Virus record (IMG/VR): IMGVR_UViG_3300027852_000127
Coordinates: 1 to 31,575 of that record
Origin: a virus
Reading direction: 5' to 3' (one strand)
DNA length: 31,575 bases
In this document: one piece after another, positions 1 to 5,515 of the stretch
Layout: each line of letters begins with the position of its first letter
Numbering within the stretch: the stretch's first letter is position 1
Position numbers and translations under genes: made by a program
Notes under the pieces: model-generated
What the model saw: the letters and a program-made list of their open reading frames with translations, nothing else
Database searches by the model: none
What the model was told of the DNA's origin: nothing

Positions 1-120
1 ATTGTTATGTCTCTAATTCGCTAAGGTTTTAAGCACGTTTGACTTGCTCTCACCCGATTTTTCAGCGATATCAGCCATGGTTAATCCATTAGCCTCAGAG
101 CCAATTAGAGACATAACAAT
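1..120. repeat. 18-bp perfect inverted repeat at the window edge
   Basis: Positions 1-18 (ATTGTTATGTCTCTAATT) are the exact reverse complement of 103-120. The arm at 103-120 lies inside the HTH gene, and the arm at 1-18 lies where that gene should continue but instead meets a stop codon. The repeat touches the window edge, so its true length is unknown. It could be a real small inversion or duplication, a fold-back assembly artefact at a contig end, or a transposition scar. Confidence 0.85.
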
Positions 121-165
121 AATGCTCATACGGTGTTGTGAACCACTAAAGTATTTATGACTCAT
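13..165 (-). CDS. IclR/MarR-type winged-helix HTH protein, apparently truncated
   Basis: The ORF starts at ATG 165 and gives 50 residues before a TAG at 13-15. Residues about 11-50 read like the N-terminal winged helix of IclR-type regulators (LTMADIAEKSGESKSNVLKTL, with the recognition helix ESKSNVLKTLAN). Such small HTH proteins are common in the early operons of Mu-like phages, where they would continue through a wing. Here the reading frame stops as it enters the 18-bp inverted repeat, so the protein is probably broken in this sequence. It is the fourth gene of the leftward early operon, about 120 bp downstream of the YmfL-like gene. It may be intact if the edge sequence is an artefact. 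Confidence 0.6.
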   Translation of the reverse strand: MSHKYFSGSQHRMSIIVMSLIGSEANGLTMADIAEKSGESKSNVLKTLAN

Positions 166-285
166 GATAAAACCGCCGTTTCAAGATAAAGAGCGAAGTA
201 GAAAACAACGAAAATACAAAGCGCCCCAACAGTATTAAAAATTAATTTAACTGCGTGCTGTAAAATCAAGTTTTTCAATGATTGT

Positions 286-771
286 TTAGGCATTATCGTT
301 CCCTAATACAAATTCATGCTGCGGTTGATCTGCAGACGAAACATTACCTTGATGAAAAGCCAGGTCTTCCATTAATTTCTTAATACCGTCAACGGTTTCT
401 TGACTGCTTGCTTTATCTTGGCTGTTACGCATTAGTAAGCCAGAAACCTCAATCATAAACGCTTGTAAATCAATTAAGTCTTTGTGCTCAGCTTTGCGGC
501 CTGTAGGCGCAGGCACCAATAAAAACCCTTGGCTATGTGCTAAGTATTGAGTAATAAAATTAATGCCACAGGCTTGTTCAAAGGCAATGACTTTATTTAC
601 TGGCATTTTCGCAGTCCCTAACCATTTGTAAATTAAATCACCTGTCTCACTTAAGTGATCGCCAATACGTTCAACACTCATATTTTTCTTTTCAATACCG
701 TGCTGTTTAGTCAGCTGCAAAGCATGCGGCATGCTGTGAGGAACAACCTTTTTCCAATAAGTTTTAGTCAT
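286..771 (-). CDS. YmfL/CII-like phage regulatory DNA-binding protein
   Basis: A 161-aa protein in the leftward early operon. I chose ATG 771 because AAGGAG lies about 9 nt upstream; the frame is open further upstream but has no ribosome site. The start overlaps the end of the preceding gene by 8 bp, which suggests translational coupling. Residues about 30-85 (MSVERIGDHLSETGDLIYKW, then MPVNKVIAFEQACGINFITQ, then YLAHSQGFLL) resemble the HTH of YmfL/CII-like phage regulators, where a helical DNA-binding unit is followed by an (F/Y)EQACG segment. Residues 95-161 look helical and may mediate oligomerisation. A role in the lysis-lysogeny switch or early control is inferred from family and place; the target is unknown. 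Confidence 0.5.
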   Translation of the reverse strand: MTKTYWKKVVPHSMPHALQLTKQHGIEKKNMSVERIGDHLSETGDLIYKWLGTAKMPVNKVIAFEQACGINFITQYLAHSQGFLLVPAPTGRKAEHKDLIDLQAFMIEVSGLLMRNSQDKASSQETVDGIKKLMEDLAFHQGNVSSADQPQHEFVLGNDNA

Positions 772-1012
772 TAGAAATAGCTCCTTGAATGTCTTTCCAA
801 ACAAGTAACTGGTTTGGAAATAACAGCTCATATACATTTGAATTCAGTTTTTTCTGCAACGGCGCAATAACATGAACACCATTTGGCAAACGCACATGAA
901 CCAGCATCGGCTTGAACAACTCTTGAAACAACTCTACTTGCGGGATCCAAGAACGATTAATAGGCTTTACATCAGTGGTTACGAGTGGCGTGTAGCTATA
1001 AGTACAAAGCAT
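764..1012 (-). CDS. hypothetical early phage protein, 82 aa
   Basis: I do not recognise this family. The 82-aa protein starts at ATG 1012 with an AAGGGA-like site about 10 nt upstream. It lies 12 bp after the Ner-like gene, and its 3' end overlaps the start of the YmfL-like gene. The sequence is mostly beta-prone (YSYTPLVTTDVKPINRSW, VHVRLPNGVHVIAPL) with a hydrophobic centre, has no signal peptide or clear membrane span, and ends in an acidic stretch. Tight packing between two regulatory genes supports a real gene of the early operon. Its function cannot be stated from sequence. Confidence 0.65.
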   Translation of the reverse strand: MLCTYSYTPLVTTDVKPINRSWIPQVELFQELFKPMLVHVRLPNGVHVIAPLQKKLNSNVYELLFPNQLLVWKDIQGAISND

Positions 1013-1024
1013 GGTGGAATCCCT

Positions 1025-1294
1025 TTAGCTAGCAAGACGTTGTTGCAACGCTTCAATACGCTGTTGTCTAGATGTAGAAAAATGTTGCACATCTGCGTAG
1101 CTAGGAATATCAGGGAATACTTCTTTAATCGGCAATTCAAGTGCTGTGGCGATGGCATTGGCTACTCGAAGGCTATGATTCAAACGCTTACAAACTTGTT
1201 GAATATTTGTTGGTGAACAGTCCAAAGCAGCAGCGATCATTGCTAGTGAATAGCCCTTTTTGCGTAATTCGCTTTTAATTGTTTCATGTTCCAT
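1025..1294 (-). CDS. Ner-like DNA-binding regulator (first gene of the leftward early operon)
   Basis: An 89-aa protein with a lambda-repressor-like HTH over residues about 3-75. The pattern KSELRKKGYSLAMIAAALDC, then SPTNIQQVCKRLNHSLRVAN, then AIATALELPIKEVFPD matches the Ner/Nlp family, whose members end the HTH with an E-(V/L)-(F/W)-P segment. In Mu, Ner binds between the early and repressor promoters and turns both down. This gene sits in the same place: immediately downstream of the strong leftward promoter at 1364-1393 and divergent from the repressor gene. Its leader (1295-1357) contains a CCTAG-N6-CTAGG dyad that could be its operator. Residues 76-89 are a short polar tail. Confidence 0.8.
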   Translation of the reverse strand: MEHETIKSELRKKGYSLAMIAAALDCSPTNIQQVCKRLNHSLRVANAIATALELPIKEVFPDIPSYADVQHFSTSRQQRIEALQQRLAS

Positions 1295-1314
1295 AGTAAA
1301 CTCTCTTGGTTATG

Positions 1315-1330
1315 CCTAGTTGGCGCTAGG
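1315..1330. promoter_or_regulatory. dyad CCTAG-N6-CTAGG, candidate Ner operator
   Basis: An inverted repeat with 5-bp arms (1315-1319 and 1326-1330) and a 6-bp centre lies in the early leader between the promoter and the Ner-like start. Ner-type proteins bind short dyads near the early promoter, so this is a plausible operator. Short dyads also occur by chance, so confidence is modest. Confidence 0.35.
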
Positions 1331-1363
1331 TGTTGTTTTAAAGGTTTTGTTAAGTTCAGGGGT

Positions 1364-1393
1364 AGTATAGGTTCGATATATCGAACCCGTCAA
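1364..1393 (-). promoter_or_regulatory. strong leftward early promoter
   Basis: On the minus strand, TTGACG (1393-1388) is followed by an 18-bp spacer and TATACT (1369-1364). This is a near-consensus sigma-70 promoter, with predicted transcription start near 1357. It leads straight into the Ner-like gene with an untranslated leader of about 60 nt. The whole spacer is the 18-bp palindrome listed separately, so repressor bound there would cover the -35/-10 interval. Confidence 0.75.
1370..1387. promoter_or_regulatory. 18-bp perfect palindrome, probable repressor operator
   Basis: GGTTCGATATATCGAACC is a perfect palindrome that exactly fills the spacer of the leftward early promoter and lies 16 bp upstream of the repressor start codon. 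A further half-site, ATCGAAC, occurs at 1411-1417 inside the first codons of the repressor gene. Both features are expected of an operator for the adjacent HTH repressor, blocking the early promoter and possibly adjusting its own expression. Confidence 0.75.
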
Positions 1394-1402
1394 TATATTT
1401 TT

Positions 1403-1825
1403 ATGGATAAATCGAACTTTTTAAAAGAAGAACGACAAAGACTCAATTTCCAACAGAAAGATTTGTTTGAAAATATAGGTGTAAATAAAGGCACTATAAT
1501 TAGATGGGAGGCAGGCGGAGCAATACCTTCCGACAAACTTACGCTGCTAGCTAATATGGGTTTTGATGTCCAATATATCTGTACCGGCATACGTTCAAAA
1601 AACTTAGCTGATATAGCTGAGCAGCCAGAAATGCCTCACTTTGATTTTGAAGGAAAGCTTTCGAGTATTGTAAAAGTGCTTGAAGAAGTGCTAATCGAAT
1701 CAAAAAAAAGCTTACCTGCTAAAGCTAAAGGCGAAGTTATTGAGGTTTTATTAATGCAAGCTATGCTAAAGCACAAAATGCCAACTAAGGAAGATATTTA
1801 TCCTTATCTAAAATTGATCGCATAA
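1403..1825 (+). CDS. phage HTH repressor without peptidase domain
   Basis: A 140-aa protein. I chose ATG 1403 because the HTH begins at once; the frame is open upstream to 1286 but that extension would run through the operator and early promoter. Residues about 5-60 form a Cro/CI-type HTH (LKEERQRLNFQQKDLFENIG, recognition helix around VNKGTIIRWEAGG, then DKLTLLANMGFDVQYICTG). The C-terminal half (about 80-140) is helical and probably dimerises. There is no Ser-Lys peptidase, so LexA-type self-cleavage is not expected and induction must work another way. No good Shine-Dalgarno precedes the ATG. It diverges from the Ner-like gene and very likely binds the palindrome at 1370-1387 to keep lysogeny. 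Confidence 0.8.
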   Translation: MDKSNFLKEERQRLNFQQKDLFENIGVNKGTIIRWEAGGAIPSDKLTLLANMGFDVQYICTGIRSKNLADIAEQPEMPHFDFEGKLSSIVKVLEEVLIESKKSLPAKAKGEVIEVLLMQAMLKHKMPTKEDIYPYLKLIA

Positions 1826-1848
1826 ATGTAAAATTATGGAGTATTTAC

Positions 1849-2028
1849 GTGTCTGATGAATTCGAAATAAAATTAAAAGAAAAGTTAGCTGCAACGCTAC
1901 AACAAACAGAAGAAGTTGTTGTGTCGTCTCAATCCATTACTGGTGATGGTAACACCCAAGTAAACAGCAGTGCTGCGACTTGTCAAAATATTACAGGGAA
2001 TAACAATACTCAGGTAGCTGGCAAATAA
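1849..2028 (+). CDS. 59-aa protein with G-x-x-N-x-Q repeats
   Basis: A short gene starting at GTG 1849, with GGAG 7 nt upstream, and ending 4 nt before the next gene. Residues 1-25 form an amphipathic helix (FEIKLKEKLAATLQQTEEVV). Residues about 29-58 carry two copies of a polar motif, ITGDGNTQVN and ITGNNNTQVA, separated by a cysteine-containing linker. The next protein starts with a related GNANHQTN. Such Asn/Gln/Gly repeats occur at the ends of various phage and signalling proteins and may form beta-arches or amyloid-like contacts; that reading is inference. The family is not recognised. Coupled translation with the neighbour suggests that the two proteins act together. Confidence 0.6.
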   Translation: MSDEFEIKLKEKLAATLQQTEEVVVSSQSITGDGNTQVNSSAATCQNITGNNNTQVAGK

Positions 2029-2032
2029 GTAC

Positions 2033-3082
2033 ATGGAACAACAAAAAATTAAAGGGAATGCTAATCATCAAACCAATGCTGAAGTAGTTAACAATTACCA
2101 TAGCCCAGTTCCTTTGCCACAAGAGCCTTGTATAACAGAATCGCAAGCCTTCCAATTAAGAAAGCTTGTCGATGAAATAGTTGAAAGTACTCATCCTCTT
2201 ACCCACCAAGATTCCAAAATTAGCTTATGGAATAAGTTGCATGACTATTGTGATACCGCCGTACCACTTGCCACTGATAGACGTAGTCGTTACCGTTTAA
2301 TTCCCCATACTAAGTTTTATAGAGCATTATCTTTTTTACAAGAAAAAAGAATCCGTGGTCTTCTTGATACGTCCAGTAGAGTAGAAAGTATAAATAAAAG
2401 TAATCAAGCAATGGCTGCAGTTTATAAAAGTGATCACCACAAAATTATAAGTAAACTTGAAACTAAAATAACAGCATTAACTGTAGAAAATCGTTCATTA
2501 CACGATGAATTAAACGATATAGCAATTCATCTTTCAAATAGCCAACACGGTGATAGCATCGGCGCATTAAATGAAAAAATAGAGGGTTTAATCGAGGAAC
2601 TTGTAAACCTGCATTTTGAAACACAAGATCTTAAATCATTGTCAAAGGGATATGACAGAATGGTTCGGCAATTAAGAGAACTTACTACAGAGTGTTCCCC
2701 CTTACCAGACTCAATTGGTAGCTCTGAAATAAGTCAAGTTAGTGTATGGAATAGTGTAAGTGGTACTAATGATTGTGCATCTATCGCTAGTGATGACGAA
2801 AGTGGTAATGATGCATATGCGAACATTGAAATAACAACATCATCCCCCGGTGGTATAGAGTTTTTTGTTGAAAAGCTAAACCCTAATGAAATAACCATTA
2901 CATGTACAGGTGAAGCAGAACGAAAAACATTAGCAATATTACTAGCACAAATAGCCCGAGAACTAAAAAAAACAAAAAAAGAATTAGGTGGTCACTACAG
3001 GTTTGATGCTTACCCTGAAGTTGACGAACAAGCTATAGCAGAATTTGAGCAACGTAAAATAAACTGTGAAAACGGCGATTAA
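2033..3082 (+). CDS. ORF6C-like domain plus coiled-coil protein, 349 aa
   Basis: Starts 4 nt after the preceding stop with no clear Shine-Dalgarno, so probably by coupling. Residues 5-20 hold a motif (KGNANHQTNAEVVNNY) related to the repeats of the 59-aa neighbour. Residues about 34-115 (SQAFQLRKLVDEIVEST, LWNKLHDYC, YRLIPHTKFYRALSFLQ) resemble the ORF6C domain found in phage antirepressor-type proteins. Residues about 125-225 are strongly coiled-coil (ISKLETKITALTVENRSLHD). An acidic, Ser-rich linker leads to a separate C-terminal alpha/beta unit (about 265-345) containing ITITCTGEAERKTLAILL. There is no enzyme motif. A regulatory, sensor or exclusion role is possible; its place right after the repressor suggests expression in the lysogen. 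Confidence 0.6.
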   Translation: MEQQKIKGNANHQTNAEVVNNYHSPVPLPQEPCITESQAFQLRKLVDEIVESTHPLTHQDSKISLWNKLHDYCDTAVPLATDRRSRYRLIPHTKFYRALSFLQEKRIRGLLDTSSRVESINKSNQAMAAVYKSDHHKIISKLETKITALTVENRSLHDELNDIAIHLSNSQHGDSIGALNEKIEGLIEELVNLHFETQDLKSLSKGYDRMVRQLRELTTECSPLPDSIGSSEISQVSVWNSVSGTNDCASIASDDESGNDAYANIEITTSSPGGIEFFVEKLNPNEITITCTGEAERKTLAILLAQIARELKKTKKELGGHYRFDAYPEVDEQAIAEFEQRKINCENGD

Positions 3083-3106
3083 TATAAAAACAACAAAAGG
3101 ACTTAC

Positions 3107-3133
3107 TATGAAAAATTACATGTTAGCTTTATT
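3107..3133 (+). repeat. 27-bp direct repeat, copy 1 (second copy 3557-3583)
   Basis: The 27 bases from one base before the start codon through codon 8 and part of codon 9 (MKNYMLAL plus two bases) are identical in the two successive lipoprotein genes. Beyond them the mature proteins show no evident similarity. This suggests a duplicated or recombined signal-peptide cassette. Confidence 0.9.
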
Positions 3134-3539
3134 GGGACTTGGATTGATGGGTTGTGCATCAACAGAAGAAGTATACAAAAAAACAAGCTTATTACGCTAT
3201 GAAGTGCAGCCACTACAAGATGAAATACTACGTAAAGCTAAACCAATAATACAAGCTCAGCTAAAAGATCCTGATTCACTTAAAAACCTTACCGTAGCTA
3301 CATCTTATAAATGTTATGCCTCAAAAATGAAAATGGCTGACAATGTAAGTCCTAAATATGATTACGGCTATTGGTGTTATAACTTCTCTTATCAAGCCAC
3401 TAACACCTACGGTGGTTATGTACCCGGTAAAAGTACCGCTGTGTATTACCAAGGCCAACTTCATAGTGTAAATGAGTTAAAAGAAACCATAAGAAAATTT
3501 AATGATATTGGTGTATGGCATTCACCTTCAACTTTATAG
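3108..3539 (+). CDS. small outer-membrane lipoprotein (copy 1 of twin signal peptide)
   Basis: A 143-aa protein. ATG 3108 is chosen because it opens a type II signal peptide with lipobox LMGC, lipidation at Cys16 and Ala-Ser next to it, which favours the outer membrane. An AAAGG site sits about 8 nt upstream. After the lipobox, residues 28-60 include a K-A-K-P-I-I-x-A-Q-L-K-D-P-D-S-L pattern seen in short enterobacterial-type lipoproteins, then Tyr/Cys-rich beta segments with a Cys pair (YKCYA and YWCYN) that could form a disulfide. The function is unknown. The first 27 bp around the start are identical to those of the next gene. As a prophage lipoprotein it could alter the lysogen surface or exclude related phages. 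Confidence 0.75.
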   Translation: MKNYMLALLGLGLMGCASTEEVYKKTSLLRYEVQPLQDEILRKAKPIIQAQLKDPDSLKNLTVATSYKCYASKMKMADNVSPKYDYGYWCYNFSYQATNTYGGYVPGKSTAVYYQGQLHSVNELKETIRKFNDIGVWHSPSTL

Positions 3540-3557
3540 GTGAGGAAAGGAAGTATT

Positions 3558-4205
3558 ATGAAAAATTACATGTTAGCTTTATTCAGTATTGGCTTAGTGG
3601 GCTGTGCGTCAACAACAGCACCGAAAGTTGAATGGGTCGCTAGTACTGAATTCGACCGTTTCACCGACATAACTACCTGTTCAGTGTCTACAGGAAGTTT
3701 ATATACCCATTCAAATGTTTACACCTATAGCAATCGTTTATACCCATTTATTCAAGTGGTGAATAATGAATTACAGGTAGGCGTAAAAAGTGGCGGTAAA
3801 TACAAAGTACCTGTTGGTGATGTTCAGCTTCGTATTGACAGTAACAAAGCCTGGATAATATCAATGAGTGAAACCCCAGTGAACACTAAGCCTGATGCTC
3901 CGGTAAATGCTCAATTAGACCTTATGACCGAATACGCCAAAAACTTACCAGCTGAACAGCAAAAGCTAATTGCAGATTCTTACAAAACTGCATTGAACTC
4001 CACAGGTCAAATGCTATCTCCTTTCACTGTTGCTACTGGTGACAAAGCAACAGCGATATTAAATGAAATGCTCAACGGTAAAACTTTAATTTACAGAACG
4101 CTTGGCTTTGGTCCTATGGTGCCTAATACCGGAGGAACCACAGGTGAGTTTATGCTGGATGGTTCATTAAAAATTGCGTTAGATAAGTGTCAGATAAAAA
4201 CTTAA
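3558..4205 (+). CDS. lipoprotein (copy 2 of twin signal peptide), 215 aa
   Basis: ATG 3558 follows GGAAGG and sits 18 bp after the stop of the previous lipoprotein. The signal peptide MKNYMLALFSIGLVGC has its lipobox LVGC with Cys16, followed by Ala-Ser as in copy 1. The mature part (residues 17-215) contains a Thr/Ser/Tyr-rich beta region (FDRFTDITTCSVSTGSLY), a central section with VGDVQLRIDSNKAWIIS, a helical Lys/Gln-rich stretch at about 115-145 and a Gly-rich end. No family is recognised. It probably forms an operon with copy 1 and is followed by a hairpin that may end the transcript. Exclusion or a surface function is inference. Confidence 0.75.
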   Translation: MKNYMLALFSIGLVGCASTTAPKVEWVASTEFDRFTDITTCSVSTGSLYTHSNVYTYSNRLYPFIQVVNNELQVGVKSGGKYKVPVGDVQLRIDSNKAWIISMSETPVNTKPDAPVNAQLDLMTEYAKNLPAEQQKLIADSYKTALNSTGQMLSPFTVATGDKATAILNEMLNGKTLIYRTLGFGPMVPNTGGTTGEFMLDGSLKIALDKCQIKT

Positions 4206-4228
4206 ATTAACACCCATGGTGAATTTAA
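4202..4228 (+). terminator. candidate hairpin terminator after the lipoprotein pair
   Basis: TTAAATT(aa)CACC - CAT - GGTG AATTTAA forms an 11-bp stem with a 2-nt bulge and 3-nt loop, overlapping the stop codon of the second lipoprotein gene. No long U-tract follows, so termination efficiency is uncertain. It separates the lipoproteins from the SLATT-like cluster. Confidence 0.4.
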
Positions 4229-4286
4229 TATGACTTTACCAATATTGAAATAATTAAAATAACAACTAAATTTAAGGGTAGCTACA

Positions 4287-4478
4287 ATGACTAAAAAACA
4301 AGATAAGAAAGTAATTTTCCGTGATTCAGGCGAAAGCTTGGTCGAAATTGGAAAGCATAATAAAAGTGAGAGTGGCCGTTTCCACTTTGGTAATGAATCA
4401 AGAAGCGACACTATTACAACGCATTTTGCGACACCACCAAATCCTGATAAAGTTTCAAGGGATAAAACCAAAAAATAG
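4287..4478 (+). CDS. 63-aa charged protein preceding the SLATT-like gene
   Basis: A small, very basic and polar protein. Lys-rich ends (MTKKQDKK and SRDKTKK) surround a central part reading VIFRDSGESLVEIGKHNKSE and SGRFHFGNESRSD. It has no membrane segment or signal peptide. AAGGG lies about 10 nt before the ATG, and the gene ends 8 bp before the two-TM gene. From memory, short charged proteins commonly precede this type of two-TM gene in prophages, but I do not know a function. A plausible inference is a partner or regulator of the membrane protein next door, as in two-component exclusion or toxin-antitoxin pairs. Confidence 0.6.
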   Translation: MTKKQDKKVIFRDSGESLVEIGKHNKSESGRFHFGNESRSDTITTHFATPPNPDKVSRDKTKK

Positions 4479-4486
4479 GAAGTGCT

Positions 4487-5002
4487 ATGACGTCAAATGA
4501 ACAAGTGTTTCAGTGTCAATTCCAACTTGGAATAGGCTCTTATTATCATATGTTACGCCAAAGTTATTTTAATGCTTGGCATCGCTTTGTCAGTGCTTTT
4601 TCCCTTATATTTTCAACATCAGCAGTAGCGATAATAAGTTCAAAGTTAGAAATAGGTATTTTTTGTGCAGCTATTGTTGCTGTATTACAAGCTGTAGATT
4701 TAATTATCGACACGCGTGGGCAAGGCTCTCTTCATAATGACTTGCGTAATAAATACCTTATGCTTGAACATGAGCTTTTAAATTATGGCTCATCACTTAC
4801 AGAGCTCCAATTTAATGACCTGCAAATGAAGATTAAATCAATTGAATTACAGGAGCCTCCTGTTCGTAAATTGTTATTAGAGGTTTGTCATGATGATATC
4901 GCCCGACGCTTAAAAGTTGATAAAGCACACTTTCACAATGTTCATTGGTTTAAAGCGAATACGGCCAACATGTTTAATTGGCCATCTGTAATAAAGGATT
5001 AA
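4487..5002 (+). CDS. SLATT-like two-TM membrane protein
   Basis: A 171-aa protein. A basic/aromatic N-terminal helix (YYHMLRQSYFNAWHRFVSAF) leads into two hydrophobic segments at about 36-52 (SLIFSTSAVAIISS) and 56-74 (IGIFCAAIVAVLQAVDLIID), separated by a very short turn. A helical cytosolic part follows (RGQGSLHNDLRNKYLMLEHE, then QEPPVRKLLLEVCHDDIARR). The layout of a 2TM hairpin followed by H-x-x-L-x-x-x-Y-x-x-L-E helices matches the SLATT effector fold, which is proposed to form pores that kill or arrest the cell in nucleotide-signalled defence. The assignment to SLATT rests on pattern only. No nucleotide cyclase or SLOG sensor is adjacent. Superinfection exclusion or abortive infection is the likely role. 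Confidence 0.55.
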   Translation: MTSNEQVFQCQFQLGIGSYYHMLRQSYFNAWHRFVSAFSLIFSTSAVAIISSKLEIGIFCAAIVAVLQAVDLIIDTRGQGSLHNDLRNKYLMLEHELLNYGSSLTELQFNDLQMKIKSIELQEPPVRKLLLEVCHDDIARRLKVDKAHFHNVHWFKANTANMFNWPSVIKD

Positions 5003-5006
5003 ATAA

Positions 5007-5426
5007 ATGAAAGATCATGAAGTTAAAAATGCTCATGAAAGTTATTCAAATAGACTAAATGACTATCAAAATAATATTATTGATAAATTAATAGCTTATA
5101 AAGAAAATTACCATGACGGCTTAAAAATGAGTATTGCTTCTGACGAAGATATTTCTCCTACCGCTTATATAATGACTGTGCTTGGTTTTGATGTTCTTTT
5201 GGATTTTACTATTGCACCGTGCGCTAGACGAACAGATATATATTATGGAAGAGTAAATTGTTATTTAGACATAAACAAAGATTCAATATTACATTCTTTT
5301 TACTTTGATCATTATGGGAGCATTTTTTCTAAACACCCTGATGAAGAAGATCATGAAGAGATCACATTTAATGTTGAGAATAAAATTATCATCGTAATAT
5401 CAAAAGCAATAATCAAACAACTTTAG
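5007..5426 (+). CDS. hypothetical protein, 139 aa (last gene of the accessory island)
   Basis: Begins 4 nt after the previous stop with AAGGA upstream, so it is co-transcribed with the SLATT-like gene. The N-terminal 35 residues are helical and charged (SYSNRLNDYQNNIIDKLIAY). The middle is beta-rich with aromatic residues (IYYGRVNCYLDI, ILHSFYFDHYGSIF), followed by an acidic loop HPDEEDHEEI and a hydrophobic C-terminal strand-helix (IIIVISKAIIKQL). No signal peptide is evident. The family is unrecognised. Its A/T-rich codon use differs from the late genes that follow, in line with an acquired accessory gene. Confidence 0.6.
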   Translation: MKDHEVKNAHESYSNRLNDYQNNIIDKLIAYKENYHDGLKMSIASDEDISPTAYIMTVLGFDVLLDFTIAPCARRTDIYYGRVNCYLDINKDSILHSFYFDHYGSIFSKHPDEEDHEEITFNVENKIIIVISKAIIKQL

Positions 5427-5438
5427 TAGCTTCTTAAT

Positions 5439-5462
5439 TTACTAATACAGGTTATTACTAAC
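5439..5462 (+). promoter_or_regulatory. candidate late promoter for the lysis/head operon (Plys position)
   Basis: TTACTAATACAG followed by the dyad GTTATTACTAAC (5451-5462). The same element recurs at 14511-14534 before the protease gene. TATTAC at 5453-5458 could serve as a -10 box, which would put the transcript start near 5465, just before the hairpin. Mu has C-activated late promoters at exactly these two operon starts, so the dyad may be the activator site. This is inference from position and repetition. Confidence 0.55.
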
Positions 5463-5468
5463 CCCTTC

Positions 5469-5495
5469 AACATGCTGACAAACTGTCAGCATGTT
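5469..5495 (+). promoter_or_regulatory. 12-bp stem-loop at the start of the lysis operon
   Basis: AACATGCTGACA - AAC - TGTCAGCATGTT is a perfect 12-bp stem with a 3-nt loop, followed by TCGTTTTG. The homologous hairpin at 14543-14565 has a compensatory change (A-T here, C-G there), showing selection for the RNA stem. It could be a 5'-end stabilising structure or control translation. It could also act as a terminator for the accessory island, although the following T-tract is weak. Confidence 0.65.
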
Positions 5496-5515
5496 TCGTT
5501 TTGGGCGTTAGTGCT

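Noticed and set aside
872-1216. Plus-strand ORF of 114 aa opposite the Ner-like gene
   Set aside because: It is antisense to two packed early genes, with no ribosome site or recognisable domain; a shadow frame.
1286-1402. Longer repressor with 39 extra N-terminal residues
   Set aside because: The extension would run through the early promoter and operator and adds a Cys/Trp-rich stretch unlike HTH repressors; ATG 1403 begins directly at the HTH.
4202-4471. Minus-strand ORF of 89 aa opposite the 63-aa gene
   Set aside because: Its Ser/Leu-rich composition is typical of antisense frames; the plus-strand gene has a ribosome site and fits the cluster spacing.
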